From: Candidatus Rokuibacteriota bacterium
Lineage (GTDB): Bacteria; Methylomirabilota; Methylomirabilia; Rokubacteriales; CSP1-6
Assembly (NCBI GenBank): GCA_003220435.1
Contig: QHSL01000060.1
Coordinates: forward strand, 111,917-159,829
Direction: 5' to 3'
DNA length: 47,913 nt
A program made the position numbers and the translations under genes. Below are positions 34,989-44,903 of this stretch, in pieces. Below the pieces are notes generated by a model. It had not been told where the DNA came from. It saw nothing but the letters and a program-made list of their open reading frames with translations, and searched no databases. Position 1 is the first letter of the stretch. Each line of letters opens with the position of its first letter.

Positions 34989-35192
34989 CTAGACCGCGTC
35001 GGCGACCGGGATGCGGGACAGGACGCAGAACGGAATCGTCACCGTCTCGGCGCAGGTCAGGCAGTAGAAGTCCAGCTCCAGGCCCCCGCGCTGCCCGTGC
35101 AGCGTGAGGCGCTGGCTGCAGCGGGCGTGGTGAATCCCGCCGTCGAGAGCGAGATAGACGGTCACGACTTCGGCTTCAACCGAGACGCTCAT
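34989..35192 (-). CDS. Small cysteine-motif protein of unknown function
   Basis: A 67-residue protein starting MSVSVEAEVVTVYLALDGG. It contains HHARCSQRLTL and FYCLTCAETVTIPFC, so three or four Cys plus His could form a small zinc-ribbon-like site, but the spacing is atypical. ATG 35192 is chosen because AGGAGGG lies about 9 nt upstream. It has its own promoter candidate (35248-35275). It lies tail to tail with the DppC-like gene with 4 nt between the stop codons. Function unknown. Confidence 0.55.
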   Translation of the reverse strand: MSVSVEAEVVTVYLALDGGIHHARCSQRLTLHGQRGGLELDFYCLTCAETVTIPFCVLSRIPVADAV

Positions 35193-35247
35193 GGACGTTG
35201 CCCTCCTGCACCCGAGAGGGAGCAAGCGCCGTTCCAGGAATGCCTGT

Positions 35248-35275
35248 GTTGTAACCGCACGAGATATCAGATCAA
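35248..35275 (-). promoter_or_regulatory. Candidate promoter of the small cysteine-motif gene
   Basis: On the minus strand TTGATC (35270-35275), a 16-nt spacer, and TACAAC (35248-35253) match four of six consensus bases in each hexamer. It is 56 nt from the start codon at 35192, downstream of two hairpins that could end transcription of the preceding permease gene. Confidence 0.45.
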
Positions 35276-35279
35276 GCGA

Positions 35280-35341
35280 CCGGCGCAGCGCCGGCGGTGT
35301 TCAGGAACTGGGCGGTTCGGTGGGAAGGGCCGGACCGGCCC
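35280..35341 (-). terminator. Two perfect GC hairpins after the SsuC-like permease 1 gene
   Basis: GGGCCGG-A-CCGGCCC (35327-35341) begins 3 nt after the permease stop codon (35345), and CCGGCGC-A-GCGCCGG (35280-35294) lies farther downstream. Both are 7-bp perfect palindromes around a single central base. Neither has a T-tract, so Rho-independent termination is uncertain, but the position at the end of the long operon fits transcript-end protection. Confidence 0.4.
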
Positions 35342-35344
35342 GGA

Positions 35345-36085
35345 TCAACCGCGCCAGCGAGATAGCCTATCGTTCACGTGATCGAGGCCGAGAACGATCG
35401 CGATCGACGTCGCGGACACCAGGGCGGTCGCGGCGAAAAGCTCGGGCGCCTGAAAACCGTTGGCCAGCGAGCCCATGACGTAGCCCATGCCCCGGACGCC
35501 GGCGAACATCTCCACGACCAGGACCCCCAGCAGGCAGAAGACGATCCCCAGGCGCATCCCCGCGAGCACGGACGGGACGATGGCCGGCAGCAGCACCTTC
35601 CAGTAGAGCTGCCAGGGTGTGGCGCCGAGCGAGCGAGCCACCGTCACGAGGTTCCGGTCGACGTCGCGCACGGCCCCCATGACCAGGACCAGGATCGGGA
35701 AGAGGCCGTGAAGTGCGCCGTAGAACACCGCCGGCGCCGTACCGTAACCGAGCAGCAAGACGATCCAGGGCAGCACCAGGATCTTCGGCATACCGTAGAG
35801 CGCGATCACGTAGGGCGAGAGGACGTCCCGCAGGAGCCGGAGCGAGCCGACGGCGATCCCGGCGCTCACGCCCAGCACGACCGACAGCACGTAAGCCGCG
35901 GCAGTCTTGGCCAGCGTGTCGCCGAGGCCCGCCAGCACGGGACCCGTGTTGCCGGCCAGGGCGCGGGCCACGGCGCTCGGCGCCGGGACGAAGAGCGGGT
36001 CGACCCACGCGGATCTCGCGGCGAGCTCCCAGAGGGCCAGCCCGGCTAAGACGGTGGCGAGCTGAAGTGCGCGGCTTGTCGTCAT
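35345..36085 (-). CDS. SsuC/TauC-like ABC transporter permease 1
   Basis: A 246-residue permease of the nitrate/sulfonate/taurine type. It begins MTTSRALQLATVLAGLALWELAA and has VPAPSAVARAL, the cytoplasmic segment VTVARSLGATPWQLYWKVLLPAIVPSVLAGMRLG (the family EAA loop, cited in part as ARSLGATPWQLYWKVLLPA) and GLGDTLAKTAAAYVLSVV. ATG 36085 is preferred to ATG 36100 because the shared leader TACAATGA ends exactly there; there is no Shine-Dalgarno sequence. It is paired with permease 2 and probably forms a heterodimer. Confidence 0.9.
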   Translation of the reverse strand: MTTSRALQLATVLAGLALWELAARSAWVDPLFVPAPSAVARALAGNTGPVLAGLGDTLAKTAAAYVLSVVLGVSAGIAVGSLRLLRDVLSPYVIALYGMPKILVLPWIVLLLGYGTAPAVFYGALHGLFPILVLVMGAVRDVDRNLVTVARSLGATPWQLYWKVLLPAIVPSVLAGMRLGIVFCLLGVLVVEMFAGVRGMGYVMGSLANGFQAPELFAATALVSATSIAIVLGLDHVNDRLSRWRG

Positions 36086-36216
36086 TGTACCGGGTGCCAT
36101 GAGGCCGGCTCGGACCGAGGGTGGCCCGCCATAGGAGCGACCCGGCTCCGGTCGCCCGGTTCAGCGTCACTGGTCTTCGAGCCCCGCTTCAGCCGGCTCG
36201 CCCGTGGCCATTTCAT
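36082..36216 (-). CDS. Small upstream ORF (44 codons) coupled to SsuC-like permease 1
   Basis: ATG at 36216 lies 4 nt after the stop of permease 2. The 44-residue reading frame begins MKWPRASRLKRG, contains AGHPRSEPAS near its end, and stops at a TGA overlapping the permease 1 ATG (CAATGA). The peptide is basic and has no known family. Translation may feed ribosomes to the permease start, which lacks its own ribosome-binding site. It could be only a leader ORF without a functional product. Confidence 0.4.
   Translation of the reverse strand: MKWPRASRLKRGSKTSDAEPGDRSRVAPMAGHPRSEPASWHPVQ
36086..36142 (-). promoter_or_regulatory. Shared permease leader motif, copy 2
   Basis: Minus-strand sequence with CGGAGCCGGGTCGC, then GGCGGGCCACCCTCGGTCC, GAGCCGGCCTCA and a final GTACAATGA at the start of permease 1. 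It matches the livH leader (23678-23724) and the permease 2 leader (36968-37028) in order and spacing. It lies inside the 44-codon upstream ORF. Confidence 0.6.
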
Positions 36217-36220
36217 CCGT

Positions 36221-36967
36221 TCATTCGCTCCAGCGCCGGGCTCGGCGCTCCAGGCCGCTCGCGAGGACGTCGGAGCCGACGACGAGGAGCAGCGTGACGA
36301 GGACGAGCGCGACGTAGTCGCCCGTGCGCAGCAGGCCGTAGGCGTGGTTGATGAGGGCGCCCATTCCGTCCTTCGAGCCGAGAATCTCGCCGACGACGAC
36401 CCCGATCACGCTCAGCGCGAGCCCGGTCCGGAGCCCCCCGACGAGCGTGAAGAGCATCGAGGGCAGCATGACACGGAAGAACACGACCACCACACCGGCG
36501 CCGTACGCCCGCGCGACGAGGACGAGATGCGGATTCACCTGTCGCACGCCGGCGAGCACCGCGAGGGTGATCGGGAAGAAGCCGAGCAGGAACCCGAAGG
36601 CGATCTTCGACGCGGCGTCGAGGCCGAAGAACAGCATGAGCGACGGATACCAGACCACGGCCGGGACCGCGTAGAGCGCCGCGATCATCGGCCCCCAGGC
36701 GCGGCCGAGCAGCCGGTTCATCCCGAGCGCGAAACCGCAGCCGAGGCCGGCCGCGACCGCCAGCGCGTACGCCACGCCGATCTCGCGCACCGTCAGCCAG
36801 AGGCTCGCCGGCAGCCGAGGGTACGAGCGGAGGAGCAGGAGATCGCGCAGCGCTGGCACCACCGCCGAGGGCGGGACCGCGAGCAGGGGGTTGGCCGCGC
36901 GCCCCGCCAGCTCCCACACCGCGAGCAGGGCCGCGAGCAGACCGAGGCGGAGCAGGGCGACCTTCAT
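36221..36967 (-). CDS. SsuC/TauC-like ABC transporter permease 2
   Basis: A 248-residue permease beginning MKVALLRLGLLAALLAVWELAG, with VPPSAVVPALRDLLLL, TVREIGVAYALAVAAGLGCG, and the EAA-type loop LVARAYGAGVVVVFFRVMLPS. It ends RRARRWSE. The start ATG 36967 is reached through the TGA of a 22-codon upstream ORF rather than a Shine-Dalgarno site. The protein is a diverged relative of permease 1, so the transporter probably uses a heterodimeric channel with the ATPase encoded just upstream. Confidence 0.9.
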   Translation of the reverse strand: MKVALLRLGLLAALLAVWELAGRAANPLLAVPPSAVVPALRDLLLLRSYPRLPASLWLTVREIGVAYALAVAAGLGCGFALGMNRLLGRAWGPMIAALYAVPAVVWYPSLMLFFGLDAASKIAFGFLLGFFPITLAVLAGVRQVNPHLVLVARAYGAGVVVVFFRVMLPSMLFTLVGGLRTGLALSVIGVVVGEILGSKDGMGALINHAYGLLRTGDYVALVLVTLLLVVGSDVLASGLERRARRWSE

Positions 36968-37032
36968 TGTATCGGGGCCCCCGAGGCCGGCTCCATCCGC
37001 AGGTGGCCCGCCCCAGAAGGGCGCGGCTTCAT
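36964..37032 (-). CDS. Small upstream ORF (22 codons) between the ATPase and permease 2
   Basis: Its ATG (37030-37032) overlaps the ATPase TGA and its TGA (36964-36966) overlaps the permease 2 ATG, giving two ATGA junctions in a row. The 22-residue peptide begins MKPRPSGAG and contains HLRMEPAS, matching the end of the 44-codon ORF (both end in P-I/V-Q). The nucleotide sequence contains the shared leader motif. Whether a peptide is made is unknown; the arrangement indicates continuous translational coupling. Confidence 0.45.
   Translation of the reverse strand: MKPRPSGAGHLRMEPASGAPIQ
36968..37028 (-). promoter_or_regulatory. Shared permease leader motif, copy 3
   Basis: Minus-strand GGGGCGGGCCACCTGCGGAT, then GGAGCCGGCCTC and ATACAATGA at the permease 2 start. 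It matches copies 1 and 2 and shares CGGATGGAGCC with the core of the large palindromic elements. Confidence 0.6.
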
Positions 37033-37811
37033 TGCATCGCCCGGAGCGATTCCTCGCGCATCTCGCTCCAGAGCTTGGCACGCAGCGCGACCATCTCGGG
37101 CGACTCCATCGAGCGCGGGTACTCCATCGTCAGCTCGAGCACCGACTTGATCCGTCCCGGCCGCGCCGTCATGACGGCGACGCGCGTCGACAGGAAGAGC
37201 GCCTCGTGCAGGCTGTGGGTCACGAAGATCACGGTCTTGCGCGTGCGCCGCCAGATGTCGAGGAGCCACTCGCCCATGAGCACGCGAGTCTGCTCGTCGA
37301 GAGCGCCGAACGGCTCGTCCATCAGGAGGATCTTCGCGTCGATGGCCAGCGCGCGCCCGATGGCCACGCGCTGCTTCATCCCGCCGGAGAGCTCGCGCGG
37401 GTAGCGCTCGGCGAAGCCGCCCAGCCCGAGCGGGCCGAGGAGCTCGCCGGCCCTCCGGCGCCTCCGCTCGGCCGGGACTCCCTGCAGCTCGAGCCCGAAC
37501 TCGACGTTCTCGAGCGCCGTGCGCCACGGGAAGAGCCCGGCGTCCTGGAACACGGTGGCGACCCGCCGCGGGTCGGGACCCGTCACCGGCCCGCCGGCGA
37601 CCAGCAGCCGCCCGCGGTCCGGCGACACGAGGCCGCCGAGCATGCCGAGGAGCGTCGATTTGCCGCAGCCGGAGGGGCCGATCAGGGTGCAGAACTCGCC
37701 CTCGGCGACCGAGAGCGACACGTTGTCGAGCGCGTCGACTGGACCCGAGCTCGTGACGTAGCGCTTGGCGACGGACTCGATGGCGATCAGCGCGCCGCCC
37801 GCGGCGGTCAC
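37029..37811 (-). CDS. SsuB/TauB-like ABC transporter ATPase
   Basis: A 260-residue ABC ATPase of the nitrate/sulfonate/taurine group. It has Walker [19 protein letters not shown]-loop [18 protein letters not shown], signature [18 protein letters not shown], Walker [18 protein letters not shown] and H-loop [18 protein letters not shown] 37811 is the start: it overlaps the acyl-CoA dehydrogenase stop by 4 nt (GTGA). The gene ends with CAATGA, which begins the 22-codon ORF. Its binding protein is not in the operon; 27863-28834 is a candidate. Confidence 0.92.
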   Translation of the reverse strand: MTAAGGALIAIESVAKRYVTSSGPVDALDNVSLSVAEGEFCTLIGPSGCGKSTLLGMLGGLVSPDRGRLLVAGGPVTGPDPRRVATVFQDAGLFPWRTALENVEFGLELQGVPAERRRRRAGELLGPLGLGGFAERYPRELSGGMKQRVAIGRALAIDAKILLMDEPFGALDEQTRVLMGEWLLDIWRRTRKTVIFVTHSLHEALFLSTRVAVMTARPGRIKSVLELTMEYPRSMESPEMVALRAKLWSEMREESLRAMQ

Positions 37812-38953
37812 GAGAGCTGGAGGATCTCCCGAGCGATGACCATGCGCTGGATCTCGGACGTGCCCTCGCCGATCTCGGTCAGCTTCGCGTCGCGGAAGAT
37901 CCGCTCGACCGGGAACTCGGTGATGTAGCCGGCGCCGCCGTGGATCTGCACGGCCTTGGTCGCCGCCTTCATCGCGGTCTCGGACGCGAACACCTTCGCC
38001 ATCGCCGCCGCGTGCGAGGCGGGCTGCCCGGCGTCTTTCAGGAGGGCGGCGCGCAGCGTGAGGAGACGGGCCACTTCGACCTCGGTCGCCAGGTCCGCGA
38101 TCATCCCCTGGAGCCCGTTGAACTCGGCCAGCACCCGTCCGAACGCGGATCGCTGCTTCATGTACTTCACGGCCTGGTCGATCGCCGCCTGTGCGATGCC
38201 CACGCCCATCGCCGCCATCGCGATGCGCCCGCCCTCGAGGACCTTCATGGACTGCGCGAAGCCGGTGCCGCGTACGCCCATCAAGGCCGTCTGGGGGACA
38301 CGCGCGTCCTCGAATATCAGCTCGGCGGTGTTCGACGCGTGGAGCCCGAGCTTGCGATAGGGCTTGCCGACGGTGAAGCCAGGCGCGCCCTTGTCGAGGA
38401 TGAAGGCCGAGATGCCCTTGGCCTTCGGCTCCGCCTCGCTCCGGGCCATGACCACCGTGGTGGAGGCAACCGACGCGTTCGTGATGAACGCCTTGCTCCC
38501 GTTCAAGATCCATTCGCCTTGCTTCAGCTCGGCGCGCGTGCGCAACGCGGCGGCGTCGGAGCCCGAGCCGGGCTCGGTGAGGCCCCACGCGCCCAACGCG
38601 CGGCCAGTGGCGAGCGCCGGCAGATACTTCGCCTTCTGCTCGGGCGACGCGAAGCTGGCGATGTGGCTCGTACACAGCGAGTTGTGGGCCCACATCGTGA
38701 TGCCGACCGATGCGTCGCCGCGACAGAGCTCCTCGACGATCAGGGCATAGGACACGTGGTCGAGCCCGGCGCCGCCGTACTGCTCCTCCACCAGCACCCC
38801 GAGGAAGCCGAGCGGGCCGAGCTTCTGTACGATCTCGTGGGGGAACTCGTGGCGTTCGTCGTACGGCGCGATCTTGTCGCCGAGCTCGGCGTCGGCGAAC
38901 TCGCGAGCGACGGCGCGAACCTGCCGCTGCTCGGGCGTCAGCTCGAAGTCCAC
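37808..38953 (-). CDS. Acyl-CoA dehydrogenase (short/branched-chain type)
   Basis: A 381-residue flavoprotein with [54 protein letters not shown] and [19 protein letters not shown]. The C-terminal [17 protein letters not shown] keeps the Glu of the common catalytic motif. It oxidises short or branched acyl-CoA substrates with ETF as acceptor; the exact substrate is not fixed by sequence. It follows the B12 subunit by 6 nt, in an operon suited to branched-chain acyl-CoA breakdown. Confidence 0.93.
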   Translation of the reverse strand: MDFELTPEQRQVRAVAREFADAELGDKIAPYDERHEFPHEIVQKLGPLGFLGVLVEEQYGGAGLDHVSYALIVEELCRGDASVGITMWAHNSLCTSHIASFASPEQKAKYLPALATGRALGAWGLTEPGSGSDAAALRTRAELKQGEWILNGSKAFITNASVASTTVVMARSEAEPKAKGISAFILDKGAPGFTVGKPYRKLGLHASNTAELIFEDARVPQTALMGVRGTGFAQSMKVLEGGRIAMAAMGVGIAQAAIDQAVKYMKQRSAFGRVLAEFNGLQGMIADLATEVEVARLLTLRAALLKDAGQPASHAAAMAKVFASETAMKAATKAVQIHGGAGYITEFPVERIFRDAKLTEIGEGTSEIQRMVIAREILQLS

Positions 38954-38959
38954 GTGACG

Positions 38960-39364
38960 TCAGACCGCGGCGCGGATGTGCTCGCGGACGAAGCGGACGA
39001 TGTCCTGGGTCGAGGTGCCGGGCGTGAAGAGCTCCTTCACCCCCATCGCCTTGAGGGCGGCGATGTCCTCGGGCGGGATGATCCCGCCGCCGAAGACCAC
39101 GATGTCCCCGGCGCCCTGCTCCGCGAGCAGATCGAGCACGCGCTTGAAGAGATAGTTGTGGGCACCCGAGAGCACGGAGAGCCCGATCGCGTCGGCGTCT
39201 TCCTGGACCGCGGTGGCGACGATCTGCTCCGGCGTCTGGTGGAGCCCCGTGTAGATTACCTCGAACCCGGCGTCCCGCAGCGCCCGCGCCACGATCTTGG
39301 CGCCGCGGTCGTGCCCGTCGAGGCCCGGCTTGGCGACGACGACTCGGATCGATCGCTCGGCCAT
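38960..39364 (-). CDS. Cobalamin-binding small subunit of acyl-CoA mutase (IcmB / McmA2 type)
   Basis: A 134-residue B12-binding flavodoxin-like domain. It begins [21 protein letters not shown], in which Asp16-x-His18-x-x-Gly supplies the lower axial histidine of cobalt. It continues with [17 protein letters not shown] and [13 protein letters not shown], both cobalamin contacts. It forms the second subunit of the mutase encoded at 41138-42751, from which it is separated by IlvE and HIT genes. Its start codon overlaps the HIT stop by 1 nt. Confidence 0.93.
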   Translation of the reverse strand: MAERSIRVVVAKPGLDGHDRGAKIVARALRDAGFEVIYTGLHQTPEQIVATAVQEDADAIGLSVLSGAHNYLFKRVLDLLAEQGAGDIVVFGGGIIPPEDIAALKAMGVKELFTPGTSTQDIVRFVREHIRAAV

Positions 39365-39786
39365 CAGCGTCCACCTCCGAGCTCGGCCCGCAGCTGCTCG
39401 CCGACCCTCGCGATCCGGTCGCGGTCACCGGGCACCAGCTTCCAGTCGAACCCCTTGCCGTCGTTGGTCCAGCGCGGGATCAGGTGCAGGTGGAAGTGCT
39501 CCACCGACTGGAAGGCCGCCGGCCCATTGGCCTGGAGCATGTTCAGCCCGTCCGGCTTGAGCGATCGCCGCTGGGCCGTGGCCACGCGCTGGGCCGTCGC
39601 GATCGCGGCCTGCAGATCGGCGATCTCGGCCTCGAAGATCGTGGCCGCGTGCGCCTTGGTGAGCACCAGGCAGTGCCCGGCGTTGAGCGGATTGATGTCC
39701 ATGATGCAAAGCGTCCGCTCGTCCTCGTAGATCTTGATCGAGGGAATCTGCCCGTCGCAGATCTTGCAGAACACGCAGTCGGCCAT
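39364..39786 (-). CDS. HIT family protein (histidine triad hydrolase)
   Basis: A 140-residue histidine-triad protein. The N-terminus [16 protein letters not shown] carries the CxxC pair common in bacterial HIT proteins, ILND-like segment [21 protein letters not shown] follows, and the triad is HFHLHLIPR. Members hydrolyse dinucleoside polyphosphates or adenylylated small molecules; the substrate here is unknown. The start is ATG 39786. In an operon with acyl-CoA enzymes it may clear adenylylated by-products (inference). Confidence 0.93.
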   Translation of the reverse strand: MADCVFCKICDGQIPSIKIYEDERTLCIMDINPLNAGHCLVLTKAHAATIFEAEIADLQAAIATAQRVATAQRRSLKPDGLNMLQANGPAAFQSVEHFHLHLIPRWTNDGKGFDWKLVPGDRDRIARVGEQLRAELGGGR

Positions 39787-39794
39787 GGGCTCCC

Positions 39795-40868
39795 CTAGAC
39801 CACGACCGTCCAGCCGTGGGTGTCCGGCGCGGTGCCGTACTGGATGCCGACGATCGCGTCGTAGAGCTTCTTGGTAAGCGCGCCGATCTTGCCGCCGTTG
39901 ACCACGATGCGCTCGCCCTTGTAGGCGAGCTCGCCGACCGGAGAGATGACCGCGGCGGTCCCGGTGCCCCAGACCTCCTCGAGCGTCCCCTTGCGCGCCG
40001 CGGCCGCGACCTCGTCGATCGCGATCTGGCGCTCGCTGACCCGCAGGCCCCACTCCCGCATCAGGGTGAGCGCCGAATCGCGGGTGACGCCGGCCAGGAT
40101 CGTGCCGCCGAGGGGCGGCGTGATGACCTCGCCGTCGATCTTGAGCATGATGTTCATCGTGCCGACCTCGTCGATGTACTTCCGCTCGCGGCCGTCCAGC
40201 CACAGCACCTGCGTGAAGCCTTCGTGCTTGGCGTCCTCGGACGCGTAGAGACTCGCCGCGTAGTTGGCGCCGGTCTTGACGCCACCCACGCCGCCCTCGA
40301 CCGCCCGCACGTACTTGTCGACGACCAGGATCTTCACCGGGTTCATCCCCTCCGGGTAGTACGCGCCCACCGGCGACAGGATGATGTAGTAGAGGTACGA
40401 CTTCGCCGGCCGAACGCCGAGGAACGCCTCGTTCGCGATGATCGTCGGACGGACGTAGAGGGACGTGCCCACCGTCGACGGTACCCAGTCCTTCTCGATG
40501 CCGACGAGCGTCACCAGCGCCTTGAGCGCCAGCCCGGGGTCGAGCGGCGGAATGCAGAGCCGCTTGGCCGAGATGTTGATGCGCTCCAGGTGCTTCTGCG
40601 GCCTGAACAGCCGCACCGCGCCGTCCCGCCCCCGGAACGCCTTGAGCCCGTCGAAGACCGCCTGCGCGTAGTGCAGCACGGCCGCCGCCGGATCCAGGGA
40701 GAGGGGCCCGTACGGCTCGATCCGCGGGTCGTACCAGCCCTTCTCCTCCTGGAAATCCATGACGAACATGTGGTCGGTGAAGACGGTCCCGAACGACAGC
40801 TCGCTGTCCTTCGGCTTCGGCTTCTTCACGGTCGCGTGGCTGATCCGGATCGGCTCACTCATGGTCAT
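39795..40868 (-). CDS. ilvE: Branched-chain amino acid aminotransferase IlvE
   Basis: A 357-residue fold-type IV PLP aminotransferase of the longer (type II) IlvE group. LHYAQAVFDGLKAFRG and LFRPQKHLERINISAKRL precede the catalytic Lys198 in EGGVGGVKTGANYAASL; ITPPLGGTILAGVTRDSAL and GTGTAAVISPVGEL bind the cofactor phosphate and the substrate. It interconverts Leu, Ile and Val with their 2-oxo acids. In this catabolic operon it probably starts amino-acid degradation. ATG 40868 (MTMSEP) or 40862 (MSEP) are both possible. Confidence 0.95.
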   Translation of the reverse strand: MTMSEPIRISHATVKKPKPKDSELSFGTVFTDHMFVMDFQEEKGWYDPRIEPYGPLSLDPAAAVLHYAQAVFDGLKAFRGRDGAVRLFRPQKHLERINISAKRLCIPPLDPGLALKALVTLVGIEKDWVPSTVGTSLYVRPTIIANEAFLGVRPAKSYLYYIILSPVGAYYPEGMNPVKILVVDKYVRAVEGGVGGVKTGANYAASLYASEDAKHEGFTQVLWLDGRERKYIDEVGTMNIMLKIDGEVITPPLGGTILAGVTRDSALTLMREWGLRVSERQIAIDEVAAAARKGTLEEVWGTGTAAVISPVGELAYKGERIVVNGGKIGALTKKLYDAIVGIQYGTAPDTHGWTVVV

Positions 40869-41011
40869 CCTCGTTTAGCGTAGTTTCCCCGACGCGACAG
40901 ATGAAGCAAAGACGCCGAGAGCCAGCGCATGGCAACATCCTCCCGAAAATTCGCAGAAGTGTTCGCAGCGATTCAGCCACACTCACACTCTTGCATACGG
41001 TCCTCGCTCCA

Positions 41012-41133
41012 CGGCCGATCAAAACGACCCAGATGCTAGGCGGCGACTGAAGCCCGACTGAGGCGTATGCCGCATACGCCGCCGGAAGCGGCCGAACGAG
41101 CCAACGACGCAGATGGGTCGTTTTCATCGGCCG
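41012..41133. repeat. Inverted repeat with inner palindrome between mutase and ilvE
   Basis: The 20-nt arms 41012-41031 and 41114-41133 are complementary at all but one position (CGGCCGAT and AAAACGACCCA with a single C/G difference). The inner palindrome GGCGTATG-CCG-CATACGCC is at 41062-41080. It begins 4 nt after the mutase stop codon. The 269-nt gap to ilvE otherwise shows no confident gene. It could be a stable transcript end or a small MITE-like relic. Confidence 0.65.
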
Positions 41134-41137
41134 GCGC

Positions 41138-42737
<1,600 letters not shown>

Positions 42738-42751
<14 letters not shown>

Positions 42752-43895
42752 CGTGGTCTCCCAGGAGGTCGCGCGCGATCACGAGCTTCTGGATCTGCGA
42801 CGTGCCTTCATAGAGTTGGGTGATCTTCGCGTCGCGGAACGCGCGCTCGACCTCGTACTCCTTGATGAAGCCGTAGCCGCCGTGGACCTGGATCGCGTCG
42901 GTGGCGACCTTCATGGCCGTCTCGGAGGCGAACAATTTGGCCATCGCCGCCGCGGTCCGGTACGGCCGGCCGCTGTCCTTGAGCGTGGCGGCGCGCAGGG
43001 TCAAGAGCCGGGCGCCGTCGATGGCCGTCGCCATGTCGGCCAGCATCCACTGGACCATCTGGTGCTGGCCGATGGGGACGCCGAACGCCCGACGCTCGCG
43101 AGCGTAGGCAACCGAGCGCTCGTACGCGCCGGTCGCGATCCCGACCGCCTGGGCGGCGATCCCGATCCGTCCGCCGTCGATCGCGGTCATCGCGATCGTG
43201 AACCCCTGGCCTTCCTCGCCGACGCGATTCGCCGCCGGCACGCGGCAGCCTTCGAAGATCAGCTCGGCGGTGTCGGAGGCGCGGATGCCGAGCTTGTCCT
43301 CGATCTTGCCGACCGTGAAGCCCGGCGTGCCCTTCTCGACCAAGAACGCGGAGATGCCGCGATATCCCAGGGAACGATCCGTCTGGCAGAAAACAAGGGC
43401 GAACGTCGACTCGCGACCGGTCGTGATGAAGCGCTTGCGGCCGTTCACGATGTAATCGGCGCCGTCGCGGACCGCCAGCGTCGCCTGGTTCGTCGCGTCC
43501 GACCCGGCCTGGGGCTCGCTGAGCGCGAAGCACGCGAGGGCGTGGCCGGAGGCCACCGGCTTCAGGAAGCGCTCGCGCTGCGCGTCGGTGCCGTAGCGCA
43601 GCAGCGGGTCGCCGTAGAGCGAGTTGTTGACCGACATCACCACGGCGTGGCTCGCGCACGCCCGGGCGATTTCCTCGAGCGCCACCACGTAGGACACCGC
43701 GTCGGCGCCGCTGCCTCCCCACTGTTCCCGAACCGCGATCCCCATGAGACCGAGCTCGCCCATGCGCTTGACGGTCTCGTGGGGGAAGCGCGCGTCGCGG
43801 TCGATCTCGGCGGCGATGGGCTTGATCGCCGAGTCGGCGAACTCCCGCGCCATCGTCTGGATCATCTGCTGCTCCGCGTTCAGCTCCAGCTTCAT
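42738..43895 (-). CDS. Acyl-CoA dehydrogenase (butyryl/isobutyryl-type)
   Basis: A 385-residue flavoprotein with [53 protein letters not shown] and [20 protein letters not shown]. The C-terminus [20 protein letters not shown] is followed by [17 protein letters not shown], with the usual catalytic Glu. It oxidises a short acyl-CoA and reduces the ETF encoded next to it. It follows EtfA by 15 nt and overlaps the mutase start by 14 nt. Confidence 0.94.
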
Positions 43896-43910
43896 GACTT
43901 CGACGACTCC

Positions 43911-44891
43911 TTACTTCTCCAGTAGCTTCTTGAACTCCTTGGTGAGCTCCGGGACGACCTCGAACAGATCGGCGACGATCCCGTAGTCGGCGATCTTGAA
44001 GATCGGCGCCTCCGGGTCCTTGTTGATCGCGACGATCACCTTCGAGGTCCGCATGCCGGCCAGATGCTGAATCGCGCCCGACACGCCGAAGCCCAGGTAG
44101 AGCTTGGGCGAGATGGTGCGGCCGGTCTGGCCGATCTGGAACCGGTGCGGCCGCCAGCCGGCGTCGACCGCCGCGCGCGAGGCGCCCACCGCGGCGCCGA
44201 TGACGCGGCCCAGATCCTCGAGGATCACGTAGTTCTCGGGCCCCTTCATCCCGCGCCCACCCGAGATGACCGTCTCGGCCTCGGTCAGCTCCGGCAGCCC
44301 GGTAGAAACTTCCTCGCGCCGCTCGACGAACTTCATCTGGGCGCCGACCGCGGTCGCCGCGGGGCGCTCGACCGACGCGGTCTTGCCCGGCTGAGCTTCG
44401 GCGGGACGGAACACGTTGGGCCGCAGCGTCGCGACCCACGGCGCCTTGGCCCACGTGACCTTCGAGAGAAGCTTGCCGGCGTACACCGGACGGGTCGCGA
44501 CGAGCTTGTCGCCCTCCAGCGCGAATCCGACGCAGTCGGCGGCGAGCCCGACGCCGAGCCGCGCGGCCAGCCGGGCCACGAACTCGCGCTGGCGGCTCGT
44601 GACTGGCGCCAGGATCGCCTGCGGTGCCTCCTTGCCGGCGAGCTCGGCGGCCGCCGCCACCCACACCTCGCTCCGGTACGGAGCGAACGCCGCGTTCTCG
44701 AGCAGCACCACCCGAGCGGCCCCCCACTCACCGAGCTGCTTCAGCCCGGCTTCGCTCGCCTTGTCGGTGAGCCACACGGCTTCGACGCGGCCCGGCGCCA
44801 GGCGTGCGGCTTCGCCGATGACCTCGGCCATGACTTTCTTCGGCGAGCCGTTACGATCGTCTTCAACGATGCACCAGAATGCTCCGGCCAT
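43911..44891 (-). CDS. etfA: Electron transfer flavoprotein alpha subunit
   Basis: A 326-residue EtfA. The N-terminal domain begins FWCIVEDDRNGSPKKVMAEV, and the C-terminal FAD-binding domain contains VISGGRGMKGPENY, GAAVGASRAAVDAGWRP, QIGQTGRTISPKLYLGFGVSG and INKDPEAPIFKIADYGIVAD. It carries electrons from acyl-CoA dehydrogenases to the quinone pool via ETF dehydrogenase, which is not in this window. It is spaced 12 nt from etfB. Confidence 0.95.
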   Translation of the reverse strand: MAGAFWCIVEDDRNGSPKKVMAEVIGEAARLAPGRVEAVWLTDKASEAGLKQLGEWGAARVVLLENAAFAPYRSEVWVAAAAELAGKEAPQAILAPVTSRQREFVARLAARLGVGLAADCVGFALEGDKLVATRPVYAGKLLSKVTWAKAPWVATLRPNVFRPAEAQPGKTASVERPAATAVGAQMKFVERREEVSTGLPELTEAETVISGGRGMKGPENYVILEDLGRVIGAAVGASRAAVDAGWRPHRFQIGQTGRTISPKLYLGFGVSGAIQHLAGMRTSKVIVAINKDPEAPIFKIADYGIVADLFEVVPELTKEFKKLLEK

Positions 44892-44903
44892 GTCCCGATC
44901 CCC

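Noticed and set aside
40855-40938. A 27-codon ORF upstream of ilvE as an attenuator leader peptide
   Set aside because: It is not rich in consecutive Leu, Ile or Val codons, has GGGAGG with no spacing before its ATG, and no terminator/antiterminator pair is visible.
40869-41011. Promoter for ilvE
   Set aside because: Only poor hexamer matches with wrong spacing (for example TTGATC then GTATGC) were seen.
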